Positions 17,979-26,976 of a stretch of DNA of 64,000 bases are shown here, in pieces. The translations under genes and the position numbers were made by a program. Position 1 is the first letter of the stretch. Every line of letters starts with the position of its first letter. Origin of the DNA: JABMQB01 sp963677475 (lineage in GTDB: Bacteria; Bacteroidota; Bacteroidia; Bacteroidales; Prolixibacteraceae). The stretch covers positions 186,001 through 250,000 of the forward strand of contig CAXXQD010000022.1 in the NCBI GenBank assembly GCA_963677475.2, read 5' to 3'. The notes below the pieces were generated by a model that made no database searches, had not been told where the DNA came from, and saw only the letters and a list, made by a program, of their open reading frames with translations.

Positions 17979-18023
17979 GACTTAGTTAGTAGATTTTAGT
18001 TTGGTTTAGTTAGTTAAGTAGGG

Positions 18024-18053
18024 CTGCTCGCCGCAAGGCGGGCAGTTTTTTTT
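18024..18053 (+). terminator. Terminator of the LExWM-repeat gene
   Basis: Strong GC stem CTGCTCGCC/GGCGGGCAG with a GCAA tetraloop and eight T. Confidence 0.88.
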
Positions 18054-18059
18054 ATGCCC

Positions 18060-18097
18060 GAAAAAAAACAGGCTTCTGAAATTTTCAAAAGCCTGTT
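18060..18097 (-). terminator. Terminator of the carboxyltransferase operon
   Basis: Perfect AACAGGCTT/AAGCCTGTT arms, with a run of T on the minus strand. It lies 16 bases past the biotin-carrier stop and back to back with the plus-strand terminator. Confidence 0.8.
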
Positions 18098-18112
18098 AGT
18101 GGTTGCCCTGTT

Positions 18113-18436
18113 TTATAAAGGTTTAATTTCCAGGAGCAAATGTTTCTTTGGGACCACCTGATCCTTTTTTACATGAATCTTCACAATTTTACCATCAAAA
18201 GGCATAAGTATGTTGTTATGCATTTTCATTGCTTCCAAAATCATGATTGATTCCCCTTCTTGTACTTTTTGTCCGGTTTTAACATAAATGTCAATAATCG
18301 AACCCGGAATAAAAGAGTATATTTTATTTTGGTTGGGCCTTTCCCATATAGCCCTGTTTTCGAATTTATTCGTGAAAGTTGTTTTGTATTTTGTTCCTTC
18401 CACTATAAGTGTTTTCAATTTTTGCTTTTCAGCCAT
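18113..18436 (-). CDS. Biotin carboxyl carrier protein (acyl-CoA carboxylase/decarboxylase)
   Basis: 107-residue biotinyl-domain protein. The biotin attachment motif EAMKM is at about residues 67-71, followed by the usual hydrophobic GKIVKIHV segment. It lies 20 bases after a carboxyltransferase gene on the same strand, so it should carry CO2 for that enzyme in propionyl-CoA/methylmalonyl-CoA interconversion. The N-terminal ~35 residues are outside the biotinyl fold. No biotin carboxylase or sodium-pump subunit is adjacent, so decarboxylase versus carboxylase cannot be decided here. Confidence 0.9.
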   Translation of the reverse strand: MAEKQKLKTLIVEGTKYKTTFTNKFENRAIWERPNQNKIYSFIPGSIIDIYVKTGQKVQEGESIMILEAMKMHNNILMPFDGKIVKIHVKKDQVVPKKHLLLEIKPL

Positions 18437-18456
18437 AATACTGATTTTAGGATTAA

Positions 18457-20001
18457 TTAAAATGGAGGAATACCATGTTTCTTCCTTGGTCCCTGAATGT
18501 CTTTGTTTTCAGAAACCTGTAATGCATGAAGTATCATTGCACGGGTTTCTTTTGGCTCAATAACCTCATCAATATATCCCTGTCCGGCAGCAACATATGG
18601 ATTTGCAAATTTTTGCTTGTATTCTTCCACTTTTTGTATCCGCATAGCTTCCGGATCTTCTGCTTCGGCAATTTCTTTCCGGAATACAATATTTGCAGCT
18701 CCTTCAGGTCCCATTACAGCAATTTCGGCAGTTGGCCATGCAAATACAAAGTCAGCCCTAAGGTGTCGCGAATTCATTGCAATATATCCACCACCATATG
18801 CTTTTCTGAGTATTACCGTTACTTTTGGAACCGTAGCTTCGCTATAGGCGTAAAGAATTTTTGCACCATGGCGGATAACCCCGGCGTGCTCCTGGTCAAC
18901 TCCGGGCAAATATCCTGGCATATCTTCCAAAGTCACAATTGGTATGTTAAAGGCATCGCAGTAGCGAATAAACCTGGCTGCTTTGTCTGAGCTGTCAGTA
19001 TCTAATACCCCGGCAAGTACTTTTGGCTGGTTGGCAACAAAACCAATGGTTTCACCATCCATCCTACCAAACCCAATAATAATATTCGGGGCAAAATGTT
19101 CCATTACCTCAAAGAAATCAGATCCATCGGTGATCGATTTTATAATATCACGCATATCATATGGGATCCTTGGATCGACCGGAACTATTTTTTCAATATT
19201 GAAATCCTTTTTTGGGGACTTTTTAGGGAATGACATTGCCTTCCCTTTATTATTTCGAGGAATAAATGAAATAAGTGTTTTTATTTGCTCAAAACATTCT
19301 TCCTCGCTTTGGGCATAAAAATGCGCATTTCCGGTAATCTCAGCATGCACTTTAGCCCCACCAAGTTCTTCCATCGAAATTTCTTCGCCAAGCACTGATT
19401 TAATTACGCTTGGACCAGTGATAAACATTTTTGAAATGTTTTCAACCACGAATACAAAATCGGTTAAGGCAGGGGAATAAACTGCACCACCTGCACATGG
19501 TCCTAAGATTACTGATATTTGTGGTATTACACCGGAAGCCAGGGTATTCCTGAAAAAGATTTCCCCGTATCCGGCAAGTGAATTTACACCTTCCTGAATT
19601 CTGGCACCACCCGAATCATTAATCCCAATTAACGGGACCCTCATTTTTAAGGCATGATCCATTATTTTTGTGATTTTACGGGCATGGGCCAAACCAAGCG
19701 ATCCCCCGGCCACGGTAAAATCTTGTGCAAAAATACACACTGGCTTTTTAAAGATTGTGCCAGTACCAATAATAACCCCGTCTCCATGAAGGACTTTTTG
19801 CTCCATTCCGAAGTCTTTGGCACTATGCTCAACAAACAGGTCATATTCATGGAACGATTTATCGTCAAGAATTGCTAACACCCTTTCTCGAGCTGTTAGT
19901 TTCCCCATTTTTGCCTGTTTCTCAATGGCTTTATCTCCACCACCTTTTTGTACTTCTTGCTTCCTTTTTCGAAGATCGAGTATATTGCTTCTCAGTGACA
20001 T
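18457..20001 (-). CDS. Acyl-CoA carboxyltransferase (propionyl-/methylmalonyl-CoA type)
   Basis: 514-residue carboxyltransferase subunit moving CO2 between biotin and a short acyl-CoA. Family text: FTVAGGSLGLAHARKITKIMD, GINDSGGARIQEGVNSLAGYG, LGPCAGGAVYSPALTDF in the N-half and ILRKAYGGGYIAMNSRHLRADFVFAWPTAEIAVMGPEGAANI in the C-half. Closest to PccB/MmdA proteins. Co-transcribed with the biotin carrier just downstream. MeaB at 52.7 kb supports an active methylmalonyl-CoA (succinate-propionate) pathway in this genome. Confidence 0.94.
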   Translation of the reverse strand: MSLRSNILDLRKRKQEVQKGGGDKAIEKQAKMGKLTARERVLAILDDKSFHEYDLFVEHSAKDFGMEQKVLHGDGVIIGTGTIFKKPVCIFAQDFTVAGGSLGLAHARKITKIMDHALKMRVPLIGINDSGGARIQEGVNSLAGYGEIFFRNTLASGVIPQISVILGPCAGGAVYSPALTDFVFVVENISKMFITGPSVIKSVLGEEISMEELGGAKVHAEITGNAHFYAQSEEECFEQIKTLISFIPRNNKGKAMSFPKKSPKKDFNIEKIVPVDPRIPYDMRDIIKSITDGSDFFEVMEHFAPNIIIGFGRMDGETIGFVANQPKVLAGVLDTDSSDKAARFIRYCDAFNIPIVTLEDMPGYLPGVDQEHAGVIRHGAKILYAYSEATVPKVTVILRKAYGGGYIAMNSRHLRADFVFAWPTAEIAVMGPEGAANIVFRKEIAEAEDPEAMRIQKVEEYKQKFANPYVAAGQGYIDEVIEPKETRAMILHALQVSENKDIQGPRKKHGIPPF

Positions 20002-20192
20002 ATATAATATTATTTAGTAGCGGGTTGTCTTTCTTTTGAATCAGAAACCCTCATATTTATTTGATTTGACGCGGCTAAATTATAATTTTTTTGGACGGGC
20101 AGGATGATTTATGTCTTAAATTACCCTTGTGTGTTAAAAAAAATGTAATTACTTGTTTTTGAACAATTTTATGCCATGTTTGAAAATTGGAA

Positions 20193-21275
20193 CTACCGGG
20201 CTGCCCACCTATAAATAAATAGGGAAATTACCGCATATATCATATTAGGGATCCAAACGGCAAGGGTGGTGCCCATGTTCCCGTTTATGGCAAAAACGGT
20301 TGAAATTTGGGCAAATAATATGTAGGAAAAACTAAAAAGTAATCCAAGCCCTAAATGCAAACCCAAACCTCCTTTTACTTTTCTCGATGCCAATCCGGCA
20401 CCAATAAAAGTTAGAATGAAAACAGAAAATGGCCCGCTGGTACGTTTTTTCTTTTCAATTTCGAGGTCAACAGTGTTCACCCCTCTTAATCTGCCTCGTT
20501 TAATTTGTCTGCCAAGTTCGGGAGACGTTATTGTTTCTATTTCGTTTTTTATTTTTCGATATTCTTCGGGTTTCATGTTAAGCAGTGTATCCATTCTGTA
20601 TCCCTGGGTAATTTCTTCATGGTCGTCAAAATAAAGCCTTCGCCAATATTGGTTTAAAACCCACGTGTTTTTTTCTTCGTCCCATCGGATGTTTGCGGCT
20701 GAAATTTTTTCCACGAGTTTCTGATCTTCAAAACGCTCCATCGTGAAACGATAACCTACATTATTCGAATTAAAACTTTGTATATAAATATATACCCCAG
20801 GATCAATTTGCCGATGAATATATCGTTCTGTTTGTATACTTTTTTCTTGTTCGATATAGGTATTTCGAAAATCGACCCGTTTTTTATTTGCCGGAGGGAT
20901 AATATAATTACCTAAAACAAACGAGAAAGTGGCAATAACAAACGCTGATATCATAAATGGCCTCATCATTCTTCCAAAAGAAACCCCACTGCTTAGAATA
21001 GCAATAATTTCGGTGTTGTAGGCCATTTTTGAAGTAAAATAAATAACCGCAATAAATGTGAAAAGGGAACTGAATAGGTTGGTAAAATATGGAATGAAGT
21101 TTATGTAATGTTCAAAAATAATAGCTTGTGTAGGAATATTTTTCGATAAATATTCATCCAGGTTTTCAGCCATATCAAACACCAAAACAATGCTTATTAT
21201 TAATGCCAATGTGTAAAAAAAAGTTCCAAGAAACTTCCTGATAATATATTTGTCTATCGTAGTTAATAATTTCAT
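20193..21275 (-). CDS. LptF/LptG family lipopolysaccharide export permease
   Basis: 360-residue inner-membrane protein of the YjgP/YjgQ family, part of the ABC transporter that extracts LPS for transport to the outer membrane. It has about three N-terminal membrane segments (residues ~15-110), a periplasmic domain of ~150 residues and three C-terminal segments. The N-terminus DKYIIRKFLGTFFYTLALI is typical. It begins one base after the stop codon of tgt, so the two are an operon. I cannot tell LptF from LptG. Confidence 0.9.
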   Translation of the reverse strand: MKLLTTIDKYIIRKFLGTFFYTLALIISIVLVFDMAENLDEYLSKNIPTQAIIFEHYINFIPYFTNLFSSLFTFIAVIYFTSKMAYNTEIIAILSSGVSFGRMMRPFMISAFVIATFSFVLGNYIIPPANKKRVDFRNTYIEQEKSIQTERYIHRQIDPGVYIYIQSFNSNNVGYRFTMERFEDQKLVEKISAANIRWDEEKNTWVLNQYWRRLYFDDHEEITQGYRMDTLLNMKPEEYRKIKNEIETITSPELGRQIKRGRLRGVNTVDLEIEKKKRTSGPFSVFILTFIGAGLASRKVKGGLGLHLGLGLLFSFSYILFAQISTVFAINGNMGTTLAVWIPNMIYAVISLFIYRWAAR

Positions 21276-21276
21276 G

Positions 21277-22407
21277 TCAGAGTCTTCGGGTAAGTTTTAT
21301 CAACATTTCTTTTTTCCATGCCGAAAAGCTATCATCCAATATTCTCCTTCGGGCTTCTTTAACCAACCAAATATAAAACGCGAGGTTATGTTGGGTTGCA
21401 ATTTGTGCGCCAAGCATTTCTCCCGATACAATCAGGTGCCTTAAATATGCTTTTGTATATGTATGGTCAACAAACGAGGAGCCATTTATATCGATTAACG
21501 AATGATCGTTTTGCCACTTTTGGTTTCTCATGTTTAAAATACCTTCACTGGTAAACAACATTCCGTTTCTACCATTTCGGGTTGGCATAACGCAATCAAA
21601 CATATCAATTCCACGGTCAATATTCTCTAAAATATTTTTTGGGGTCCCCACTCCCATCAAATAACGTGGTTTATTTACCGGAAGTTCGGCAGTAACAACT
21701 TCCACCATTTCATACATCACTTCTTCAGCTTCGCCAACCGATAATCCCCCAATGGCATAACCATCTGCATTAAATTCTTTCACATGATTTGCGGCAAGCT
21801 TTCTGAGATCAGGATAGGTATTTCCCTGAACAATTGGGAATAGAGCTTGTTCGTAACCATATTTTGCTTCCGTTTTATGAAACTGGTCGAAACACCGATG
21901 TAGCCAACGTTGAGTTAGTTCAAGCGATTTTTTTGCATAGGCATAGTCTGCATCACCCGGTGTGCATTCATCAAAAGCCATAATAATGTCTGCCCCAATT
22001 GACCGCTGTATATTGATTACATTTTCAGGCGTAAACATATGGTATGAGCCGTCAATATGGCTCTGGAATTTTGCTCCTTCTTCCGAAAGTTTTCTGATAT
22101 CACCCAACGAAAAAACCTGAAAACCACCACTGTCAGTCAGGATTGGTCCGTTCCAGGCATTAAATTTATGCAAACCTCCGGCGGCTTCAATTACCGAAAT
22201 GCCAGGACGAAGATAAAGATGGTAAGTATTTCCCAAAATTATTTGGGCTTGAATATCCTCCTTTAAATCTTTGCTGTGAACACCCTTAACGGTTCCGGCT
22301 GTTCCGACGGGCATAAAAATTGGTGTTTCTATTTTACCATGATCGGTTGATAGGATTCCTGCCCTTGCCCTTGATTCAGAAGATGTTGCCTTTAATTCAA
22401 ACTCCAT
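21277..22407 (-). CDS. tgt: tRNA-guanine transglycosylase (Bacteroidota type)
   Basis: Exchanges G34 for preQ1 in GUN-anticodon tRNAs. Start taken at 22407 because EFELKATSS aligns with the family N-terminus; alternatives at 22425/22428 add 6-7 residues. Core motifs are LTDSGGFQVFSL (active-site Asp), FDECTPGDADY and MGVGTPKNILENIDRGIDMFDCVMPTRNGRNG. The zinc region near residue 305 lacks the usual CxCxxC cysteines (it reads NGSSFVDHTYTKAYLRHL), while the downstream His (TQHNLAF) is kept. This may be a feature of the phylum. Operon with the LptF/G gene. Confidence 0.93.
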   Translation of the reverse strand: MEFELKATSSESRARAGILSTDHGKIETPIFMPVGTAGTVKGVHSKDLKEDIQAQIILGNTYHLYLRPGISVIEAAGGLHKFNAWNGPILTDSGGFQVFSLGDIRKLSEEGAKFQSHIDGSYHMFTPENVINIQRSIGADIIMAFDECTPGDADYAYAKKSLELTQRWLHRCFDQFHKTEAKYGYEQALFPIVQGNTYPDLRKLAANHVKEFNADGYAIGGLSVGEAEEVMYEMVEVVTAELPVNKPRYLMGVGTPKNILENIDRGIDMFDCVMPTRNGRNGMLFTSEGILNMRNQKWQNDHSLIDINGSSFVDHTYTKAYLRHLIVSGEMLGAQIATQHNLAFYIWLVKEARRRILDDSFSAWKKEMLIKLTRRL

Positions 22408-22540
22408 TATTGTATTTTGAGGCATCAAAGATAGTTATTAAACTTTAATCAATAAATAGATTAAAATCGTGTTCTTGTTAATTATAATTAATTTTGCCAG
22501 CGGTGATTTTAATTATTCCTCAATTTTTGTTTTTTAAGAA

Positions 22541-23677
22541 ATGAATGTATCGCTAGTTGAGCAATTTAAAAATTTGAACCCCTTTGAAATTGCCCTTGGT
22601 ATAAGTTTTTGCATGTTGTTCCTGATTAGAACTTTGTATGAACTAGTATTGTATTTTAATTTGTTCCTAAAAAAAGAAACGGCAGAAGAAAAAGAGGAAT
22701 CGATGTTTACCATAATAATGTCAATCAGGAACGAAGAAGAGAATTTAACCAAGCACCTACCTAATGCTTTAGATATTGATGACCCTAAATATGAAGTTAT
22801 TGTTGTAGATGATTTCTCGCACGATCAATCCCTTACTATTTTGGGGCAGTTAAAAGAATCAAATCCGAAATTAAAAATTAGTTCGCTTAACCAGGAAACG
22901 AGGTTTTCGACCAAACTTTCCCAGAATATTGCACTAAAAGCTTCTGCCGGTAAATGGGTATTGGTATTTTCTCCTTCCATTAACATCTCGGATAAGAATT
23001 GGCTAAAAAATTTTAGACAGGCAATTAACACAGATACTGAAATCGTTGTAGGTTATACTTCAGTAAAACCAATGAAAGGTTTTTTTAACCTTTTATGCAG
23101 AATCGAACTTTTTCTCCAGCAATTGAACAGTTTTGCCTTTATAAAAATGGGTGCGGGCTATGTTATTAATGAATTGAATGTGTTATTTGTTTCACAAAAG
23201 TATTTTGACCATGGCGGATTTAGGGGTGTTATGTCGGAAGAATATGCCAACATGGAGTTGATCATCAATAAATTTATACGTAAAAAAAACACGGAAATAT
23301 TATTTTCTGACCCTGGAAAAGTTGTTCTTGAAGAGGATATAAATAAGGGGCAATATGTAGAATTGAAGACCAAAGTACGACATATAATAAAGAAACTCTC
23401 ATACTCAAAGCGATTTTTAATTGCTTTCAATAATATCTCTAAGTTTTTATTGCAAGTGGCATTTATACTCAGCATTTTATTTTTACCTACATTCATTCTT
23501 CACTTGAGTATTATTATGGGAATTAACATAATAATCCATTTGCTGATCATTTTCAGCGCTTTAAAACGTTTGAATGAACAAAAAATATTCATATCTTCGT
23601 TAATATATGAGTTCGTTGAGCCATATTATAGATTATTTTCTGGAATAGTTAAAAGTTTACCATTAAAGCGCAAATGA
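22541..23677 (+). CDS. Family 2 glycosyltransferase with C-terminal membrane segments
   Basis: 378-residue membrane-bound glycosyltransferase. One N-terminal membrane segment (~15-40) is followed by a GT-A domain with FTIIMSIRNEEENL and the nucleotide-binding VIVVDDFSHDQS. Two hydrophobic segments lie near residues 295-345. The usual ED motif region (SEEYANMELI) is present. Overlaps the next gene by four bases, forming an operon with a sigma factor and rsmG. Substrate unknown. A TAATTTTG box (22489-22496) precedes it. Confidence 0.85.
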   Translation: MNVSLVEQFKNLNPFEIALGISFCMLFLIRTLYELVLYFNLFLKKETAEEKEESMFTIIMSIRNEEENLTKHLPNALDIDDPKYEVIVVDDFSHDQSLTILGQLKESNPKLKISSLNQETRFSTKLSQNIALKASAGKWVLVFSPSINISDKNWLKNFRQAINTDTEIVVGYTSVKPMKGFFNLLCRIELFLQQLNSFAFIKMGAGYVINELNVLFVSQKYFDHGGFRGVMSEEYANMELIINKFIRKKNTEILFSDPGKVVLEEDINKGQYVELKTKVRHIIKKLSYSKRFLIAFNNISKFLLQVAFILSILFLPTFILHLSIIMGINIIIHLLIIFSALKRLNEQKIFISSLIYEFVEPYYRLFSGIVKSLPLKRK

Positions 23678-24288
23678 AACCCTTAAATCATAATTTGTCA
23701 GAAAAAGCAAAACAAGACTATGCGCTTGTGCAGGCTGCATTGTCGGGGGATGAAAAAGCGTTTGCCAAATTGCTAAGTAGGTATAAAGATGCGATCTTTT
23801 TTATGCTGTTGAAAATGGTAAACAATAAAAGCGATGCAGAGGACCTTACCCTTGAAGCTTTTGGAAAAGCCTTTAAAAGCCTGCATCAATATTCGCCCAG
23901 TTTTGCTTTTAGCACATGGTTATTTAAGATTGCCTCCAATAATTGTATTGATTTTCTCCGTAAAAAAAGGGGGCTGCATGTTTCTATCGAGAATAGCATG
24001 GAAACAAATGAGAACAATGAGGCTCCAATTAAATTAAAGTCGAAAGAGCCAAATCCGGAGGAAAAATTGATCAGAAACCAAAAGGCAATTCTTTTAAGGA
24101 TTGTCGTGCGCAGGTTGAAACCAAGATATAGAACATTGGTAGAATTGAGGTATTTCAGGGAATTCTCTTACGAAGAAATTGCAAATGAACTTAACCTGCC
24201 ATTGGGCACTGTCAAAGCACAGCTTTTCAGGGCCAGGGAAATGCTCTTCAAAATTATAGAATCATCGGAAATAGGACAAAAAGATTAA
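23674..24288 (+). CDS. Sigma-70 family RNA polymerase sigma factor (ECF-like)
   Basis: 204-residue sigma factor with region 2 (about 20-95, MVNNKSDAEDLTLEAFGKAFKSLHQY and STWLFKIASNNCIDFLRKK) and region 4 (about 130-190, LRYFREFSYEEIANELNLPLGTVKAQLFRAREML). Start overlaps the upstream glycosyltransferase stop by four bases, and rsmG follows 7 bases on. No anti-sigma gene is next to it, so it may be regulated by transcription or read-through rather than by sequestration. This order is familiar in Bacteroidota. Confidence 0.92.
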   Translation: MKPLNHNLSEKAKQDYALVQAALSGDEKAFAKLLSRYKDAIFFMLLKMVNNKSDAEDLTLEAFGKAFKSLHQYSPSFAFSTWLFKIASNNCIDFLRKKRGLHVSIENSMETNENNEAPIKLKSKEPNPEEKLIRNQKAILLRIVVRRLKPRYRTLVELRYFREFSYEEIANELNLPLGTVKAQLFRAREMLFKIIESSEIGQKD

Positions 24289-24295
24289 TATTGGT

Positions 24296-24916
24296 ATGGA
24301 TATACTTCTTAAGTATTTTCCCGATTTGAATCCGGTTCAAAGGGAGAAGATTGAATATATGGGTAGGCTTTACGCCGAGTGGAATGAGAAAATAAATGTG
24401 GTTTCAAGAAAAGATATCCATTCATTATTTGAAAAGCATATTTTACATTCCCTGGCGATCGCAAAAATTATTTCCTTTAAAAAAGGCACCACAATACTTG
24501 ATGTTGGGACTGGAGGTGGTTTCCCTGGTATTCCATTGGCAGTGTTGTTTCCCGAAGTTGAATTTCATTTGGTCGACTCAATTGGCAAAAAAATAAAAGT
24601 GGTAAATGCAGTTGCCGATGCGCTTGAATTAAAGAATGTACGTGCCGAGCAAAAGAGGGCGGAAGAGTTAAAACAAAACTACGATTTTATTATTAGCCGG
24701 GCTGTTACCGCTTTCCCAAAGTTTGTTTCATGGGTAAAAGGAAAAACCAAACATGAACAAAAAAATGCAATGCCCAATGGAATACTGTATTTAAAAGGAG
24801 GTGATTTTGCAGAAGAAATAAAGCCCTTTGGGAAAAGGGCTTCAGTTTATTCGATTAGCGATTATTTTGAAGAAGAATTTTTTGAGACTAAAAAAATCAT
24901 TCACCTATCGCTATAA
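24296..24916 (+). CDS. rsmG: 16S rRNA (guanine-527-N7)-methyltransferase
   Basis: 206 residues. SAM-binding motif LDVGTGGGFPGIPLAVLFP is near residues 65-83; the N-terminal EWNEKINVVSRKDIHSLFEKHILHSL segment is diagnostic of RsmG/GidB. Methylates N7 of G527 in the 530 loop. Co-transcribed with the two genes upstream. Its last six bases overlap the 3' end of the convergent pfkA. Confidence 0.95.
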   Translation: MDILLKYFPDLNPVQREKIEYMGRLYAEWNEKINVVSRKDIHSLFEKHILHSLAIAKIISFKKGTTILDVGTGGGFPGIPLAVLFPEVEFHLVDSIGKKIKVVNAVADALELKNVRAEQKRAEELKQNYDFIISRAVTAFPKFVSWVKGKTKHEQKNAMPNGILYLKGGDFAEEIKPFGKRASVYSISDYFEEEFFETKKIIHLSL

Positions 24917-25960
24917 ATATTCATCACCAAAGGAAACACCCATTTTTCTGGCTTTTGCAATCATTGGGAAATCAGGCTCAACCAAGCGTAATTTGCCACC
25001 TACTTCTTCCAGCGGCACCGTTGTAAGCTCATTGTTTTTCATGGCAACCATGGTTCCAAAACATCCTTCGGCAATACATTGCGCGGCGTACGAACCATAT
25101 CTGGTTGCAAGTATCCGGTCACTTGGTGTTGGGCTTCCTCCCCGTTGAATATACCCTAAAACTGTTTCACGTGTTTCCAATTCTGTATAGGTGTGTATGG
25201 CTTGTGCAATATGGGTTGCTGCAGACACTTCTTTCGGATGATTAATCCCTTCGGCAACCACAACAATCGAATAAGGTTTATTATCCTCATAACGCTGTTC
25301 TATTTTTTTACAAACCGACTTAATATTGTAGTCCAATTCCGGCAACAAAATGATGTCGCCTCCACCGGCCATTCCGGCATAAAGGGCCAGCCAGCCCGCA
25401 TGGTGCCCCATAACTTCAATAATCATAACCCTTTGGTGCGAATTCGCTGTGGTGTGCAACCTGTCAATTGCTTCAACTGCAACATGTACACCTGAATCAA
25501 ACCCAAAAGTTACGTCAGTGCCCCATACATCGTTATCAATGGTTTTTGGGATTCCTATTACATTTAACCCTTCTTGTGCCAACATACTTGCTGTTTTCAT
25601 GGTCCCATTGCCACCAATACAAACTACACAATCTAAACCAAGAGCTTTATAATTTTTCTTGATCAACTTGGGTTTTTCACGTGACGAATCATCGTTTTTC
25701 GCAATTTTATAAGGTTTTTCGCGTGAAGTGCCGAGAATTGTTCCACCTAAAGTTAAGATCCCGGATAAGGCCGATTCTTCTAATTTTGTATAATCGTTGT
25801 TTATTAATCCAAGGAAACCGGAGCTAAACCCATACACTTCCATTCCATACTCTACTATAGCAGTTTTTCCTACTCCCCTTATCGCTGCATTTAAGCCCGG
25901 ACAATCGCCACCGGCAGTTAAAATGCCAATTTTTTTGTTCCTTTTTTCTGTTGAACCCAT
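24911..25960 (-). CDS. pfkA: 6-phosphofructokinase
   Basis: 349-residue glycolytic kinase making fructose 1,6-bisphosphate. Motifs: ILTAGGDCPGLNAAIR (phosphate loop), IGGNGTMKTA near 116-125, PKTIDNDVWGTD near 137, GHHAGWLALYAG, and LGYIQRGGSPTPSDR. At the donor-specificity positions (E. coli 104 and 124) it has Gly and Lys: Gly points to ATP, while Lys is the residue found in pyrophosphate-dependent and plant-like enzymes. The Asp of GGDG is Asn here. ATP is the more likely donor but not certain. Convergent with rsmG, overlapping by 6 bases. Confidence 0.93.
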   Translation of the reverse strand: MGSTEKRNKKIGILTAGGDCPGLNAAIRGVGKTAIVEYGMEVYGFSSGFLGLINNDYTKLEESALSGILTLGGTILGTSREKPYKIAKNDDSSREKPKLIKKNYKALGLDCVVCIGGNGTMKTASMLAQEGLNVIGIPKTIDNDVWGTDVTFGFDSGVHVAVEAIDRLHTTANSHQRVMIIEVMGHHAGWLALYAGMAGGGDIILLPELDYNIKSVCKKIEQRYEDNKPYSIVVVAEGINHPKEVSAATHIAQAIHTYTELETRETVLGYIQRGGSPTPSDRILATRYGSYAAQCIAEGCFGTMVAMKNNELTTVPLEEVGGKLRLVEPDFPMIAKARKMGVSFGDEYL

Positions 25961-26151
25961 AGTATTTGCTTTTCTTTCAATTCTTAATTTAACTCTAATT
26001 TACAAAAAGATTCTGTAATTAACTTTCATCCTTCTTATACAAATAATCCAGGGCTAAAAAACAGAAAGATTTTCTAAACCTCAACCATTGCGGATATAAA
26101 ATCGTATTTTTGATAAATAAATTAACCTGTATATCAATTAAAGTAATCAAA

Positions 26152-26919
26152 ATGAAAAGCATAAATTTTTTATTGGTAATTGCTGTTGTGTTGGTTGTTG
26201 TTTCGTGCAAAACCACCAAGAATACAACTAATTTAACAAAAGGTACGGCATTAAATGAACTGACAAAACAAGAAGTTTCCGAAGGCTGGGTTTCCTTGTT
26301 TGATGGTAAAACCAGTAATGGGTGGCGTGGCGTAAACAAAGATCATTTCCCAACTGGTTGGGAAGTTGTTGACGAAACGCTTCATTGCAAAGGTTCGGGG
26401 CAAGGAGAAGCCGGGGCTCAGGATGGAGGTGATATTTTATACGACAAAAAATTCACCGATTTTATTTTAAAGCTCGAGTGGAAAATTTCGGAAGGTGGAA
26501 ATTCAGGTATTTTCTATCTTGGAAAAGAAGTGGAAGGATGGCCAATATATAGAACTGCACCTGAGATGCAGGTTCTGGATAATGCAAAACACCCCGATTC
26601 GTTTCTTGGAAAAGATGGAAACCGGAAAGCCGGTTCGTTGTATGATTTGATTCCTGCAAAACCTCAAAATGCAAAACCTGCCGGGGAATGGAATACAGTG
26701 GAAATTATCGTTTACCGAGGTACTGTTGTGCATAAGCAAAATGGTGAAACAGTGTTGGAATACCATTTATGGACAGACGATTGGAATGAGTTGGTCGCTG
26801 GGTCTAAATTTCCGGCCCTAAACCCGGATTGGCAGAATGTACCTAAATCAGGATATGTTGCCGTGCAGGACCATGGCGATGATGTTTGGTATAGAAATAT
26901 AAAAATAAAGGAAATGTAG
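26152..26919 (+). CDS. DUF1080 (3-keto-disaccharide hydrolase-like) lipoprotein
   Basis: 255 residues from the ATG at 26152; the frame extends to 26110 but only the internal start gives a clean lipoprotein signal (VVSCKTT). One DUF1080/LamG-like jelly-roll domain: GWVSLFDGKTSNGWRG, WEVVDETLHCKGSGQG, LKLEWKISEGGNSGIFYL, YRTAPEMQVLDNAKHP, AGEWNTVEIIVYRG. Family members cleave or bind 3-keto sugars in oxidised-disaccharide degradation; no dehydrogenase partner is next to it here. Predicted outer surface or periplasm. Ends at a bidirectional terminator. Confidence 0.9.
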   Translation: MKSINFLLVIAVVLVVVSCKTTKNTTNLTKGTALNELTKQEVSEGWVSLFDGKTSNGWRGVNKDHFPTGWEVVDETLHCKGSGQGEAGAQDGGDILYDKKFTDFILKLEWKISEGGNSGIFYLGKEVEGWPIYRTAPEMQVLDNAKHPDSFLGKDGNRKAGSLYDLIPAKPQNAKPAGEWNTVEIIVYRGTVVHKQNGETVLEYHLWTDDWNELVAGSKFPALNPDWQNVPKSGYVAVQDHGDDVWYRNIKIKEM

Positions 26920-26936
26920 ATTTTCCGATTTGGAAG

Positions 26937-26976
26937 AAAAGGGGTTGTGCTTTTTAAAAAACACAGCCCCTTTTTA
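26937..26976. terminator. Bidirectional terminator between DUF1080 and gldB-like genes
   Basis: Stem AAAAGGGGTTGTG/CACAGCCCCTTTT with one G-T pair and a 12-base loop. A/T tracts on both sides allow use from either strand. It overlaps the stop codon of the minus-strand gene. Confidence 0.75.
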
